From the NCBI RefSeq assembly GCF_008974265.1, contig NZ_BKZW01000003.1:434001-498000 (forward strand): a stretch of 64,000 nt of DNA, in the 5' to 3' direction. This stretch comes from Dictyobacter vulcani. GTDB taxonomy: Bacteria > Chloroflexota > Ktedonobacteria > Ktedonobacterales > Ktedonobacteraceae. Made by a program: the position numbers and the translations under genes. The notes beneath the pieces were generated by a model. That model worked only from the letters and a program-made list of their open reading frames with translations. It did no database searches and had not been told where the DNA came from. Positions within the stretch are counted from its first letter, which is position 1. Each line of letters opens with the position of its first letter. Shown here one piece after another: positions 34,156 to 44,407 of this stretch.

Positions 34156-34478
34156 CTATCCAGACACCTATTTTTGCTGAAATAAGGGCGTGGAAATATT
34201 TATTTATGGTTATGTAACCTAGCAAAAAATTCCCTACTTGTTTACCTCTCATTATGGTTATGATATGCTATTTTATAGCCCACTCATAATATAGCTTTAG
34301 AAAAGTATTTGCCCAGAGTTAATCATCTGAAGTGTTTTATCCTATGTATTTGGTTTCCTACATAGTATATCTCCTCTTTGAGCTCTGACAACGTAATCTG
34401 GAGCTATGTTATCTCCTGCTTGAAAAATCATTCTGTATTTGGCCCGTTGTATCCAATGAGAAAGGGATATCCATAATT
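34156..34478. other. AT-rich intergenic region
   Basis: No ORF, RNA or repeat that I can support. It ends with AAGGG before ATG 34479. Confidence 0.4.
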
Positions 34479-35624
34479 ATGTTATTTGGCCAGGGTAAGC
34501 CATCATCCAGTAAGCCTTCTGATGTGTTAAAAAGTGCGCAAGAACATGTCCTTTTAATCATTGATACAAATGAGGTTCGTTCACAAAAATTAGCATCCCT
34601 GTTGACACTGGCAGGTATGCGAGCCATTGTAACCACCACCAGCTATCAGGCATTTGATCGCTATATAAAGGAACGCTTCTGGCCTCTGGCAATTCTGATT
34701 GGTCAGAGTGAAGATATGACCACGCCTTTGTTTGGACGTTTTATGCAACGCCTGAGGCAGGAACTGCAATATGAAACTCCTGTTGTGGAACTCTCTTCAT
34801 TTTTTCTCAGTGATGGCCTGATCTTGAGCGCGGAAACGCTGGTCTCACCTACGACCCACATTTTTTCGCAGCAAAATAGTGCTGTGCTCAAGCGTATCTG
34901 GCAGTTGATGCCCTCGGCCGCTATTTCCTTGAAACAGGCTGAAAAAACAATCGTCATGGATACATTGCCAAAGTATGGATTTCAGCCGCGGGTGACGCGC
35001 ACGAAGCGCTCGTTTTCTTCGCATTTATATTACCAATTGAAGGCCGCGCGACTGGTAATTCCTGCAGAGCAATGGGATAATCTCTTACGGGACGTGGGTT
35101 TAGCCCAATATATCAGGGAAGAGAACTGGCCACCGGCCGTAGATCAATTTACCATTCCGCCCGAATATTTTTCACTATTGATGCGTGCCGTCATGTATTC
35201 TAATCCACGTAATCCCATCCAGCAGATCTATCACTGGGCCAACCAGGTTGAAGCAGACGCGCTCCAAAAGGCTGTCTTGATCTTTTTCATGCAACAGATT
35301 CCCAAAGTTATTGGGCCAGACCTGACCATGCGTGCTCTGCTCAATATTATGACGAACGAGATTGATAGTCGACGCGGAGAAAAGCTGACTGAGTGGAAGC
35401 GGTTACAGGATGGCTCGTTTATCTTTGCCTTCTATAGCAACATCTTTGCCTATAGCGTTATCGGGGCGACCCAGCCTTTATGTGGTACCTGGCAATCCTC
35501 CTTTGATCTGATACTCCGGCTGACCAAACAAGAACAGCAGTGGTATATTCGTGAAGTTGAATGTAGTAGTCAGACCCATACTGGACACTGCGTCTTCCAG
35601 ATCACACCCACCAAACAAAAATAG
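34479..35624 (+). CDS. Degenerate receiver fused to a V4R-like C-terminal domain
   Basis: 381 residues. Residues 25-145 follow a CheY fold (HVLLIIDTNEVRSQKLASLL ... FDRYIKERFWPLAILIGQSED), but the phospho-acceptor Asp position is non-acidic, so it should not be phosphorylated. Residues 170-380 are an unknown alpha/beta domain ending WYIREVECSSQTHTGHCVFQI. The ExEC...GxxCxF ending recalls V4R (4-vinyl reductase-like) ligand or Fe-S domains; this is a weak match from memory. It may be a sensor or scaffold. It stands alone. Confidence 0.6.
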   Translation: MLFGQGKPSSSKPSDVLKSAQEHVLLIIDTNEVRSQKLASLLTLAGMRAIVTTTSYQAFDRYIKERFWPLAILIGQSEDMTTPLFGRFMQRLRQELQYETPVVELSSFFLSDGLILSAETLVSPTTHIFSQQNSAVLKRIWQLMPSAAISLKQAEKTIVMDTLPKYGFQPRVTRTKRSFSSHLYYQLKAARLVIPAEQWDNLLRDVGLAQYIREENWPPAVDQFTIPPEYFSLLMRAVMYSNPRNPIQQIYHWANQVEADALQKAVLIFFMQQIPKVIGPDLTMRALLNIMTNEIDSRRGEKLTEWKRLQDGSFIFAFYSNIFAYSVIGATQPLCGTWQSSFDLILRLTKQEQQWYIREVECSSQTHTGHCVFQITPTKQK

Positions 35625-35672
35625 CCATGGAAGCCTGTAACGTTTAAATGTACCCACATTTAAGCGCCACAC

Positions 35673-35707
35673 GAAAGGGTTATCCCTATTGTCGGGATAA
35701 CCCTTTC
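35673..35707. terminator. Terminator between convergent genes
   Basis: 14-bp perfect stem GAAAGGGTTATCCC / GGGATAACCCTTTC with a 7-base loop. Confidence 0.75.
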
Positions 35708-35736
35708 AATATTTCGGCCGAATTCACATGATGTTT

Positions 35737-36243
35737 TTAGGCGAAAGGCTGATTCCAGCGCTCACTGTGAGCGATCTCACCTAAGGGTTTCCTTTTCTTG
35801 GCTCCTTTACTGGTAGCTGAGACAGGATAGCCGAAAGGGAGGACCGCAAGGACATTGATGTCTTCTGGGATATCGAGTAATGGCCGAACCTGTTCCAGAT
35901 TATCGAAGCCGACCCAGTTGGATCCGATGCCGCGTGCCCAGGCGGTCAGGATCATTGACTGGATCGCTCGGCTGCCATCTGAGATCGCAAACGGACTATG
36001 TTCCATCGCAACCACAATTGCCATTGGTGCCTGTGCAATATACGGACCAGTGCGGGCCAGTGGTGCAAGCTGGCGTAATGTCTCTTTATCCTGCACGACA
36101 ATAAAGTGCCAGGGTTGTCCGTTCATACTGCTGGCGGACAAGTGTCCTGCTTCGACGATTTCGTGAATAATGTCCTCTGGAATCGGCTTGTCCTGAAATT
36201 GACGGACAGCCAGAACCGTACGAATCGCGTCAAATACTTCCAT
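35737..36243 (-). CDS. Nitroreductase family FMN oxidoreductase
   Basis: 168 residues. It opens VFDAIRTVLAVRQFQDKPIPED (usual RRSxRxF site is RQFQ), then AGHLSASSMNGQPWHFIVV (FMN contact SxxNxQPW), and GIGSNWVGF with LPFGYP near the end. It should be a homodimeric NAD(P)H-dependent flavin enzyme of broad substrate range. GGTGAT precedes ATG 36243. Confidence 0.88.
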   Translation of the reverse strand: MEVFDAIRTVLAVRQFQDKPIPEDIIHEIVEAGHLSASSMNGQPWHFIVVQDKETLRQLAPLARTGPYIAQAPMAIVVAMEHSPFAISDGSRAIQSMILTAWARGIGSNWVGFDNLEQVRPLLDIPEDINVLAVLPFGYPVSATSKGAKKRKPLGEIAHSERWNQPFA

Positions 36244-36323
36244 GATTGATCACCTTTTATGTATTACTCGCGGAGCTATTTCCTGATAGGATTATCAAGG
36301 AATTCATCTATATCTTTAGCATA

Positions 36324-36446
36324 TCATGCAGTTAGATAGCAAGAGAAATAATCTGTATCAAGTGTACTCAGGATCTTTTCTCGATCGCCTGCGATCCATC
36401 CTTCAATGTAAGTATGAACGAGTTGATTAATTGAAGTGTTATTCAT
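36324..36446 (-). pseudogene. Truncated SnoaL/NTF2-like protein remnant
   Basis: A GGAGG site precedes ATG 36446, but the frame ends after 40 codons. MNNTSINQLVHTYIEG then WIAGDREKILSTLD is a common start of SnoaL-like proteins of about 130 residues. The remaining two thirds are missing. It borders the broken hydrolase gene. Confidence 0.55.
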
Positions 36447-36645
36447 ATGTGCCTCCATAAGAGAAATACTCTTTATCAGATTATCAAAGCTCCTGGCCGA
36501 TAACAATGAATAGATGTTTATGGCAGGAAAATAAATGTGTAATGATCTATCTGGTAGTAATCTAGTATACTACTTATAAATAGTGTCATAAATAGTAAGT
36601 AGCTAGTAGAAGTATCAGATTGATTATGAATAAGGAGTATATCGC

Positions 36646-37649
36646 ATGTCGAGAGCAAGAGATCAATTTTACTCAGGGCTGGCGAATGTAAATGGTACAA
36701 GTATCTTTTATGAAGTTGCGGGTCAGGGTCAGCCGCTGGTTTTAATGCATAGTGGTTATTCACATAGAAAACTCTGGGATGATCAATTCGAGGCACTGGC
36801 CCAATCTTATAAAGTGGTCCGTTATGACCTGCGTGGTTATGGCAATTCCGCCGTTGTCAAAACCGATACGCCACGCTATGCTGACTGGCAGGATCTCTAT
36901 GGTTATTACAATTTTTAGAAATTGAGCATGCATACTTGCTTGGCTTATCCGGTGGAGCTCTAACGCGTTGATTTTACCTTTGAAATCCAAAATGGTGGAT
37001 GCCCTGTCCTCGTTTCGCGGGTGTAAGTGGCTTTGATTTTGGGAGCTGGATACATACGAGTCATTAGAGGAACATTTGTCCCTTAGCGAAGCCTTTGACG
37101 CATTGGATGTGCGCGCATTCTGATCTGGTTCTCTATGACAACTCTGCGGCCGATAGTGACAGCTTAACGATCTGGCAACGCGCTTGATCCTGAACAGCGC
37201 TGACTATTGTGATCCACATGGATTGCTGTCGGCGCCGGGTGTAGTGTGATTGGGGGTGGATCATCGGCAGGGAACAGTCGCTTGAGGAGCGGCGCAGGAT
37301 GTGCGCGTTCTTGATCGGTTGGCACTTGGAAGGCTGCAGAACGCCTGAAGTTGTCAGTGCTGAACGGTTGGCGATGTGCCAGCACAATTGGACACTTCCC
37401 AACGATCCTGCCGCAGCGCCAGCACAAACAATTGATCCTCCAGCAATCACGCGGCTGACTGAAATTAGTGTACCACACTGATTTGGTCGGCGACAAGATG
37501 TACCTGTTGATCCTGGAATAGGTGAGATCCTCGCAGAACAGATCAAAGGAGCCCAAAAGATTGTTCTACCAGAAGTTGCGCACCATTTGAACATGGAGAA
37601 ACCCGTGGAGTTCAATCAACTGGTGCTGAACTTCTATAAAAGATTGTAA
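36646..37649 (+). pseudogene. Decayed alpha/beta hydrolase gene
   Basis: The first 90 codons are good: NGTSIFYEVAGQGQPLVLMHSG, then YDLRGYGNSA. After the stop at 36918 parts reappear in other frames: AYLLGLSGGA (nucleophile elbow, about 36930-36960), LILVGDKD-like and VLPEVAHHLNMEKPVEFNQ with the catalytic His, ending NFYKRL at 37647-37649. Several frameshifts, stops and a decayed centre make it a true pseudogene rather than one sequencing error. Confidence 0.8.
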
Positions 37650-37709
37650 CTGCGCACGGGTAGATTGGTTGGCGTCGGCTCAATATTTTTACTGAGGTTG
37701 CCGGAACTT

Positions 37710-38285
37710 CTACTTTTTTGGAATGGGGGCTATTGCGGGGGCCACTCGCTGGCGAGCATACATAGAAAACCATGTCATGGGCTCATGGAGCCGTTCATCG
37801 ACCTGGCGTAATATCCCTTCCTGCGTGAAGCCCAGGCGCTCGGCTACGGCCCGACTGGGCTTATTGCCTACGGCGGCCCGAATCTCTATTTTGTTGAGAC
37901 CATATTCCTGGAAACCATAGGTGACGAGTGTTCTACAGGCGCGGGTAATGATGCCACGGCCCTGCATATCCTGGGAGAGCCAGTAGCCAATTTCCCCCAC
38001 CGACTTCTCGCGAATTATTCTGGGATAGCCAATGGATCCGACCAGTTGTCCACGATACCAGAGATTTGTCGGCAGCGCTGTCCCGTCCACAAATTGTTGC
38101 ATACTGCCTTTCATATAGGCCTGCATTGACGCGTGCGTTTGCTCAAAAGCAGCCCATGCCATCCATTCTTGTAAATATTCGAGATTACGCAGGGTCAGAG
38201 CCAGATATTCGTCCGTATAATGTGCCTCGTTCAGACGTAACTCGATCTCATCATCGACCGGTATCTTTAATGCTACGTTGCTCAT
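37710..38285 (-). CDS. GNAT acetyltransferase, RimJ/RimL type
   Basis: 191 residues. It has IELRLNEAHYTDEYLAL-type start, VGSIGYPRIIREKSVGEIGYWL, the acetyl-CoA loop DMQGRGIITRACRT and NKIEIRAAVGNKPSRAVAERLGF. RimL-like enzymes acetylate N-termini of ribosomal proteins or small amines; the target here is unknown. GGAG precedes ATG 38285. Confidence 0.88.
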   Translation of the reverse strand: MSNVALKIPVDDEIELRLNEAHYTDEYLALTLRNLEYLQEWMAWAAFEQTHASMQAYMKGSMQQFVDGTALPTNLWYRGQLVGSIGYPRIIREKSVGEIGYWLSQDMQGRGIITRACRTLVTYGFQEYGLNKIEIRAAVGNKPSRAVAERLGFTQEGILRQVDERLHEPMTWFSMYARQRVAPAIAPIPKK

Positions 38286-38464
38286 ATAAACTCCTCTATA
38301 ATTATGTGCCTATTCTAATTGATGACTGCCTGTTGCGCAACCGTATGTTTCTGTTTGTAGAGAATTAGTATCCGAGTAAAGCTTGTGATCATGTGAGCGA
38401 TAGTATATTCCAATACTGTGATATTATTTATGAAAGGGAAAAATGACTTTATTGGAGACAAGCG

Positions 38465-41431
38465 ATGAACAAGGCTATGCGGCGATTTCCTAGTGGCATC
38501 TTAACACTCCTTTTTACTGATATTGAGGGTTCAACCCGTCTCCTGCAAAGATTGGGGAGCCGTTATGCCGATGTGTTGCGTGAGAGTCGGCGTTTGTTGC
38601 GGGCTGCCTTTGCGGAACAGCATGGCTATGAAGTGGATACGCAGGGTGACGCCTTCTTTGTGGTGTTTGAGCGCGCCCAGGATGCGATCAATGCAGCCGC
38701 GACCGCCCAGCGATCTCTGCACACTGCGCAATGGCCCGAGGACGTTACTGTGCGCATACGTATGGGGATTCATACTGGAGAGCTACAGGAGGTCGAAGAA
38801 GGCTATATTGGACTGGATGTGCATCATGCCGCTCGTATTATGAGTGCGGCCCACGGTGGGCAGGTGCTTCTCTCAGAGAGTACCCGCGACCTGATTGTCA
38901 ATGATCTTCCCGCTGAATTAAGCGTAGAGGATCTCGGCGAATATCGGCTCAAAGATATTCCTGGCCACAGCCGCCTATTTCAACTTTTGATGCCGCATCT
39001 CCCTGCTACTTTTCCTCGTCCTGCTACCCAGGGCCCTCGTCGCTCGCTACAAAATATTCCCCCGATATCTTCCGCATTTGTGGGGCGCGAACAGGAACTG
39101 ACAGGTCTGACCCAACAATTACAACGTCCAGATATTCACCTGCTGACGTTGATCGGAACCGCTGGCGTGGGCAAGACACGCCTGGCCCTTCAGGTAGCCA
39201 GCCAGTTGGAAGACACCTTTGCGGGACAGATCTGCTTTGTCGCTCTTGATCGTGTCAGGAATGCTGATGAGGTGCTTTTCGCGATTGCGCAGGCACTCGG
39301 TGTGCAGGAAGATGCTCATCGTACGCTGACTGAACAGCTCAAGCAGGTCCTGCGTGAGCTGTCTTTGCTCCTGCTGCTGGATAACTTTGAGCATGTGTTG
39401 CCGGCGCGGTTAATCATTGCTGACCTGCTGGCGAGTTGTCCAAAGCTCAAAATACTGATCACCAGTCGCGTCATGCTGCACCTCCAGGCTGAGCACCTTT
39501 TTGAACTCGCGCCATTGTTATTACCTGCCTCAGCACAGGCAGTGGACATAGCATCCTTGCAGCGTTTTGAAGCAATTACCCTGTTTGTGCAGAGAGCGCA
39601 AGCGGTACAGTCCACATTTGAACTTAACCAGGATAATGCACCTGCCATTATCAAGATTTGCCGACACCTGGATGGTATTCCCCTGGCGATAGAACTGGCG
39701 GCCGCGCAGGCCAGATATTTTACCCCGCAGCATTTACTGTCCCGTTTGGAACAGGGCACCATCTTCTTACGAGGCAAAGCTCACGATGTGCCAGAGCGCC
39801 AGCAGACCCTGCGGGCCGCGATTGCGTGGAGTTATAATCTGCTAGAGGCGGATGAGCAGAGCGTCTTTCGTCGGATCGCAGTATGTATGAGTGGTATAAC
39901 GTTGGAGGCGGCCGAACATATCTGTAGCGCTGTCAGTCCGATTGAGAAGATGGAAATTCTCAATATCCTGGATAGTCTTGTTGATAAAAGTGTGGTGCGG
40001 CGTTCAGAGGATGGCCATGCTGGTCCGCGTTACTGGTTGTTGCAGGCGTTGCATGAATATGGATTGGAACGCCTGGCGACAACTGGAGAGCTAGAGGCCA
40101 CGCAGGCGGCCCAGAGCGAGTATATCTTATCCTGGCTCACAAGAATTTCACCATTATTGACCGGGGCTGAACAGGTTTTCTGGCTGGATCAACTTGATCA
40201 TGAGTATGAAAATGTACGCGTTGCCCTCAGATGGTTGCTGGGAACAACAGCCCATACTCCTGAGCACATCGAGCAGGCGATGAAACTCTGCTCGACATTG
40301 ATGCGTTTCTGGGAGATTCGCTGTTATTTTGCCGAAGGCTCGGCCTTTCTGGACCAGGCTCTGGCAGCCAGTGAGGGGATATCGCCAATCCTGAAGGCGC
40401 AGACCCTGCATAACGCTGGCTTTATGGCACTCCTACAAAATGAGACCGGGCGTGCCGAAAACTTCTTACGTGAAGGTCAGATACTGTTCCGTGAGAGTGG
40501 CGACAAAGAATCTATGGCCAATATTCTACGTCTGCAGGGCAATCTGGCGATGGTCAAGGATAATTATAAAGTGAGCCGTCGTTTACTTGAAGAAGCGCTG
40601 ACTCTCTATAGTGAACTGGGAAATAAACGCCGCTGTGCCTCGACACGTGAAGCCCTGGTACAGATTGCCTATATTCAAGGAAGCTATCAGCATGCTCTTT
40701 CCCTGGCAGAGGAAACGCTAGCTGTCTACGAAGCCTTAGGTGAACACTATGGCACGGCTTATCCATTACTTGATATGGCTACTACCCTCTTTCTGGCTGG
40801 ACAGGATCCAGCCAGGGCTAAAGAGTTTGCTGAAGAAAGCCTGGCACTTTTCAGTGCCGTAGGCAATAAAAGGCTGGTTGCGCTGGTCATGGTCTTACTT
40901 GGACAATTGCATCATGTTGCAGGTAATACGGAACAGGCACTGATCATTCTGGAAGAGGCCAGCCAGATTTTTAAGGATCTCAATGAGCGCCATGGGAGCG
41001 CGGAAACCCTGGTTGCCCTGGCGCGTATTAAGACCCGTCAGGGAGATAGAGAAGGGGCGCGCGCCTGCTATCATCAAGCCTGGGAATACATATCTGTCCT
41101 CAAAGGCAAAGAACTTGCTGCGCTCTGCCTCGAAGGCTATGGACAGATCCTGGTGACGCAAAAAGAAGTGAGCCACGCTGTCCAGTGTTGGGGTATCGCC
41201 GCAACCTGGCGAGCCCAGATCGTAGCTCCGCTACCACCAGTTTATAGAAGTGCTTATCTTAAGGCTTTGGAACAGGCTCGCGCGAAACTGAGTCAGGAAG
41301 AATTTCAGGCCGCATGGTTAGCTGGAAGTCAGCTTGTTCCGGAGGCTCTCCAGGCCAGCTCGCTCACGAAACTGGCTACTCTGTTCACAGTTACTCCGGA
41401 TGCTCCTGATGTTATCATCCACTCTAATTAA
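38465..41431 (+). CDS. Class III nucleotide cyclase fused to NB-ARC ATPase and TPR regulator
   Basis: 988 residues. N-terminal cyclase (about 10-175): metal Asp19 in LLFTDIEGSTRL, Asp62 in DTQGDAFFVVF, transition-state Arg124 in VHHAARIM, where the usual Asn is His. An NB-ARC ATPase follows with P-loop 231-238 (GTAGVGKT), Walker B LLLLLDNFEHV, sensor ITSR and GLPL-like GIPLAIELAAA. From about 560 TPR-like repeats run to the end. No HTH is visible. Such fusions are thought to be signal-driven ATPases; cAMP or cGMP output is possible. Ribosome site GGAG. Confidence 0.88.
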   Translation: MNKAMRRFPSGILTLLFTDIEGSTRLLQRLGSRYADVLRESRRLLRAAFAEQHGYEVDTQGDAFFVVFERAQDAINAAATAQRSLHTAQWPEDVTVRIRMGIHTGELQEVEEGYIGLDVHHAARIMSAAHGGQVLLSESTRDLIVNDLPAELSVEDLGEYRLKDIPGHSRLFQLLMPHLPATFPRPATQGPRRSLQNIPPISSAFVGREQELTGLTQQLQRPDIHLLTLIGTAGVGKTRLALQVASQLEDTFAGQICFVALDRVRNADEVLFAIAQALGVQEDAHRTLTEQLKQVLRELSLLLLLDNFEHVLPARLIIADLLASCPKLKILITSRVMLHLQAEHLFELAPLLLPASAQAVDIASLQRFEAITLFVQRAQAVQSTFELNQDNAPAIIKICRHLDGIPLAIELAAAQARYFTPQHLLSRLEQGTIFLRGKAHDVPERQQTLRAAIAWSYNLLEADEQSVFRRIAVCMSGITLEAAEHICSAVSPIEKMEILNILDSLVDKSVVRRSEDGHAGPRYWLLQALHEYGLERLATTGELEATQAAQSEYILSWLTRISPLLTGAEQVFWLDQLDHEYENVRVALRWLLGTTAHTPEHIEQAMKLCSTLMRFWEIRCYFAEGSAFLDQALAASEGISPILKAQTLHNAGFMALLQNETGRAENFLREGQILFRESGDKESMANILRLQGNLAMVKDNYKVSRRLLEEALTLYSELGNKRRCASTREALVQIAYIQGSYQHALSLAEETLAVYEALGEHYGTAYPLLDMATTLFLAGQDPARAKEFAEESLALFSAVGNKRLVALVMVLLGQLHHVAGNTEQALIILEEASQIFKDLNERHGSAETLVALARIKTRQGDREGARACYHQAWEYISVLKGKELAALCLEGYGQILVTQKEVSHAVQCWGIAATWRAQIVAPLPPVYRSAYLKALEQARAKLSQEEFQAAWLAGSQLVPEALQASSLTKLATLFTVTPDAPDVIIHSN

Positions 41432-41607
41432 CCGGTAGGATGAGGCAAATTTCTACTGATATCGTATATGCTTTCTTCAGACGAAACAAGTAGCTTTACT
41501 GCTAGTAGTGTGTATAAATTTTATATACAACCTTGCATGATTTTATACGTATCTAAAGTGGATATACAGAACAATATAGCTCCAGCTACCAGGAGGAATA
41601 AGCTATT

Positions 41608-41934
41608 ATGATGCCACCAAGAGAAGCCAGCGAATCAGATTCTAGCTCGATATATGATGGATACCCGGGAGAACAAGCATATAGCCAGCAACATTATGAG
41701 CGTCCTTATCAACATCAATCCATGGGTGGAGCGGCTGGAAAGCTCTATCCTTCAGCCCCTGATAACAAGAACGTATTGCGCCTGATCGCATTTGGCATGT
41801 CCCTGTTGGCCTTGATTGCTCTGGCTTTTATCTGCCTGAGTATTGTTGGCGGAACTGGTGGATGGATCAGTTTTTGTGCAGCTGCGCTGGCCATCTTTAT
41901 TATTGCTGTAGTCGCCATCGATAAAATTAAATAG
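41608..41934 (+). CDS. Small membrane protein, two helices, hydrophilic Tyr/Gln N-terminus
   Basis: 108 residues. Residues 1-48 are polar and disordered (SESDSSSIYDG, SQQHYERPYQHQ), then two membrane helices (about 53-78 and 83-105) with a short turn. GGAGGAA precedes ATG 41608. No family recognised. The plan (disordered tail plus helices) mirrors the PLDc_N protein at 22582, in reverse order. Confidence 0.7.
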   Translation: MMPPREASESDSSSIYDGYPGEQAYSQQHYERPYQHQSMGGAAGKLYPSAPDNKNVLRLIAFGMSLLALIALAFICLSIVGGTGGWISFCAAALAIFIIAVVAIDKIK

Positions 41935-42196
41935 CCCTCCTGTTCCGAGACAGCTTTTCTATGCCATATCCATGACTGTTTTTGAGAACCTGTGTTTGAT
42001 ATATACTCTGTTTTTGGCGCAGGCTCAATATAGTTTTGCGTACCAACATTTCCATATAGACTTTTTAGCGATACAGTACGTGTTGAAAGAAACAGCTCTA
42101 TTTCTGCGCTGTTGATTTGATGCTCTGTGTCAAGTAACCAGGCATTGCTAAACACGACTGGATACCATCCTTGTAAAGGGATAGAAGGATATTGCT

Positions 42197-43060
42197 ATGA
42201 GTTCAGAACCGAATGGGAAGGTGGCACTGGTGACCGGGACGTCGTCGGGGATTGGTTTGAGTAGCGCTGTGTTGCTGGCGCAGCATGGTTTTACCGTGGT
42301 GGCGACGATGCGGGATATACAAAAGGCCAGTTCGCTGGAAGAGCGTGCTCGTGAAGCCGGCGTGACTATTGATCTGCGTACACTGGATGTACAGGATGCT
42401 GCGTCGGTGGCGAATTGTGTGCAGCAGGTGTTACAGACATATGGTCATATTGATCTACTGGTAAATAATGCTGGTGCAGGCTACCTGGGGACATTGGAAC
42501 AGACTTCAGAGGAAAATTTACGGCGCACGATGGAAGTGAACTTTTTTGGGGTCTGGCGTATGACCCAGGCTGTTTTTCCGGCTATGCGCGCAGCTGGTTC
42601 GGGTCGCATCCTGACAGTTTCCAGTGTTGGTGGCATCATCGGGCAGCCATTCAACGATGCCTATTGTGCCGCCAAGTTTGCTGTTGAAGGTTTGATGGAA
42701 AGTCTGGCCCCGGTTGCCCAACGTCTGGGGATCGATATCGCCGTGATCGAGCCGGGTCCTGTGAACACGAACTTTGTGGCAGCGGTGAGGGCGACATCAG
42801 CAACGCCAACGGCTGAACTGCAAGGAGTCTATGGATCGATGCTTGAAGTCTACATGGGAGGTTCGCAGGAGCGTTTCGCATCTATGGGACAAACCCCAGA
42901 CCAGATTGCAGACATCATCATCCAGGCCGCAACCGAAGATACCCCGCATTTCCGCTATGCTACATCCGACCTTGTCAAAGGTCTGGTGGCACAAAAATAT
43001 ACAGATCCTACCGGGGACAACATGGTGAAATTATTCGGATCCCGCCTGGGAGAAAACTAA
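42197..43060 (+). CDS. Short-chain dehydrogenase/reductase (classical SDR)
   Basis: 287 residues. Cofactor motif TGTSSGIG at about 15, NNAGAG, catalytic Ser in VSSVGG, and YCAAK with the catalytic Tyr and Lys; PGPVNTNF follows. The Arg in ATMRDIQKA after strand 2 suggests NADP(H). Substrate unknown. AAGGA precedes ATG 42197. Confidence 0.93.
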   Translation: MSSEPNGKVALVTGTSSGIGLSSAVLLAQHGFTVVATMRDIQKASSLEERAREAGVTIDLRTLDVQDAASVANCVQQVLQTYGHIDLLVNNAGAGYLGTLEQTSEENLRRTMEVNFFGVWRMTQAVFPAMRAAGSGRILTVSSVGGIIGQPFNDAYCAAKFAVEGLMESLAPVAQRLGIDIAVIEPGPVNTNFVAAVRATSATPTAELQGVYGSMLEVYMGGSQERFASMGQTPDQIADIIIQAATEDTPHFRYATSDLVKGLVAQKYTDPTGDNMVKLFGSRLGEN

Positions 43061-43157
43061 AGTGTCTCCGCGCCTCTGGCGTTTATCATGATGATATGCA
43101 GAAAACCTGTGGGAAGTTGAGCAATCATCATTGATCCAATCTATTCTTGCAGGAGCA

Positions 43158-43189
43158 ACTCTCCCGCCTCAAAATGGAGGAGGGAGAGT
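43158..43189. terminator. Hairpin between convergent SDR and CHAP genes
   Basis: ACTCTCCC-G-CCTC / GAGG-A-GGGAGAGT with a 6-base loop; 12 pairs and one mismatch. Works in both directions by position. Confidence 0.65.
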
Positions 43190-43212
43190 CAATCAGGATT
43201 TATAAAAGGATA

Positions 43213-44169
43213 TTAAGGGTGATAAACAAAGCTGACGCCGGGCCCTGCATGATAGGTATTATATGATAAGACACCAGGAGCTACAACATTCCAGCTAGAA
43301 ACGTTGAGCGATCCATCAGCATTGATGCCTTCAACGATACCAACGTGGCCGGTTCCTGCACCAGCATTTTGCACTCCAGGTTGCAATACAATAATGGAAT
43401 GCAATACTGGTGTATATGAATTGATCCATCCGTAGAGGGGAGCCTGATAGGCGTAGGTGGCAGCATTGCCAGACCAGGGTACCTCATAGCCTGTTAACTG
43501 CCAGTAGCGATATTGGGCCCAGTAGGTACATTGACCGGGGGTGGCGTGAATGACCAGATTAGCCGCAGACACCTGACCGCCCGCTGCGGCTGTCACGGCC
43601 TGTGAGCCACCAGTTGCAATATCCAACGTGCTCTGTCCATTGCTCAACGTATAGTCTCTATTCACGCCGGCATAGGTAACATTACCGCCAGCATCATAGC
43701 CATCCTTCATCACCGCGGTCGCAGTTGCTGCTTGTGCCGCAATCAGAGCAGTTTGATTATCATGTACGGAGACCGAGTTCGTTTGAGGCTGGATAAGACG
43801 CAAAAGCCCGTTTGCGTTGCCATTTTGCGTGGGTAATACAGCCGCTAATACACCAACCAGCACTATCAGGAGCGTAACAGCGGCGCTAATATTAATGATC
43901 AGGCGCCGCCCTTCAGGCGGTCGCATGGTTCCTGTACTCTTTTTACCTGTGGAGGGAATCAAGATGGGGGGCTGTTGAACGTGAGTGGTAGAGTCAGCAG
44001 TTGATTCCTGATGTTCATTGGTAGCTGGTACAAGCGCTCCTGCTGTGTGTTCAGTATCTGGTATTGATGGCGTCTCCTGCTTATCCTGAGGGTCTACTTC
44101 AGGAGTTAAAGCCGTATTTGTAACTGCTTCTGTCGAAGATATGGAATGGGACTTTTCCTTCAAAAACAT
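43213..44169 (-). CDS. Membrane-anchored CHAP-domain protein (cell-wall hydrolase type)
   Basis: 318 residues. A polar cytosolic region of about 85 residues comes first, then one membrane helix (LIINISAAVTLLIVLVGVLA), a Gln/Ala-rich outer linker, and a C-terminal CHAP-like domain with the catalytic Cys in ATPGQCTYWAQYRYW, and the His in GTGHVGIVEGI. CHAP domains cut peptidoglycan peptide bonds. Type II membrane topology is expected. GGAAGG precedes ATG 44169. Confidence 0.82.
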   Translation of the reverse strand: MFLKEKSHSISSTEAVTNTALTPEVDPQDKQETPSIPDTEHTAGALVPATNEHQESTADSTTHVQQPPILIPSTGKKSTGTMRPPEGRRLIINISAAVTLLIVLVGVLAAVLPTQNGNANGLLRLIQPQTNSVSVHDNQTALIAAQAATATAVMKDGYDAGGNVTYAGVNRDYTLSNGQSTLDIATGGSQAVTAAAGGQVSAANLVIHATPGQCTYWAQYRYWQLTGYEVPWSGNAATYAYQAPLYGWINSYTPVLHSIIVLQPGVQNAGAGTGHVGIVEGINADGSLNVSSWNVVAPGVLSYNTYHAGPGVSFVYHP

Positions 44170-44407
44170 GGATGCGACCTTCCCTACGAAATATTGAACA
44201 TACGTGAGTATGATAGGTGGATTTTAATAGAATAATACAAGTGTATATAAATAAGCTGACGCTGATCAATGAAATGCATAGATAACAGGACCATGTATCT
44301 AGTGGTGGTTAAGAAATAATGCCATCCAGCACTTGTTTCTTGAGGATGAATTTGACTGCAGTACCGGTGTAGAAGAAGTGGCAGTGCTGAGTAGTTGTAA
44401 CACCCCT

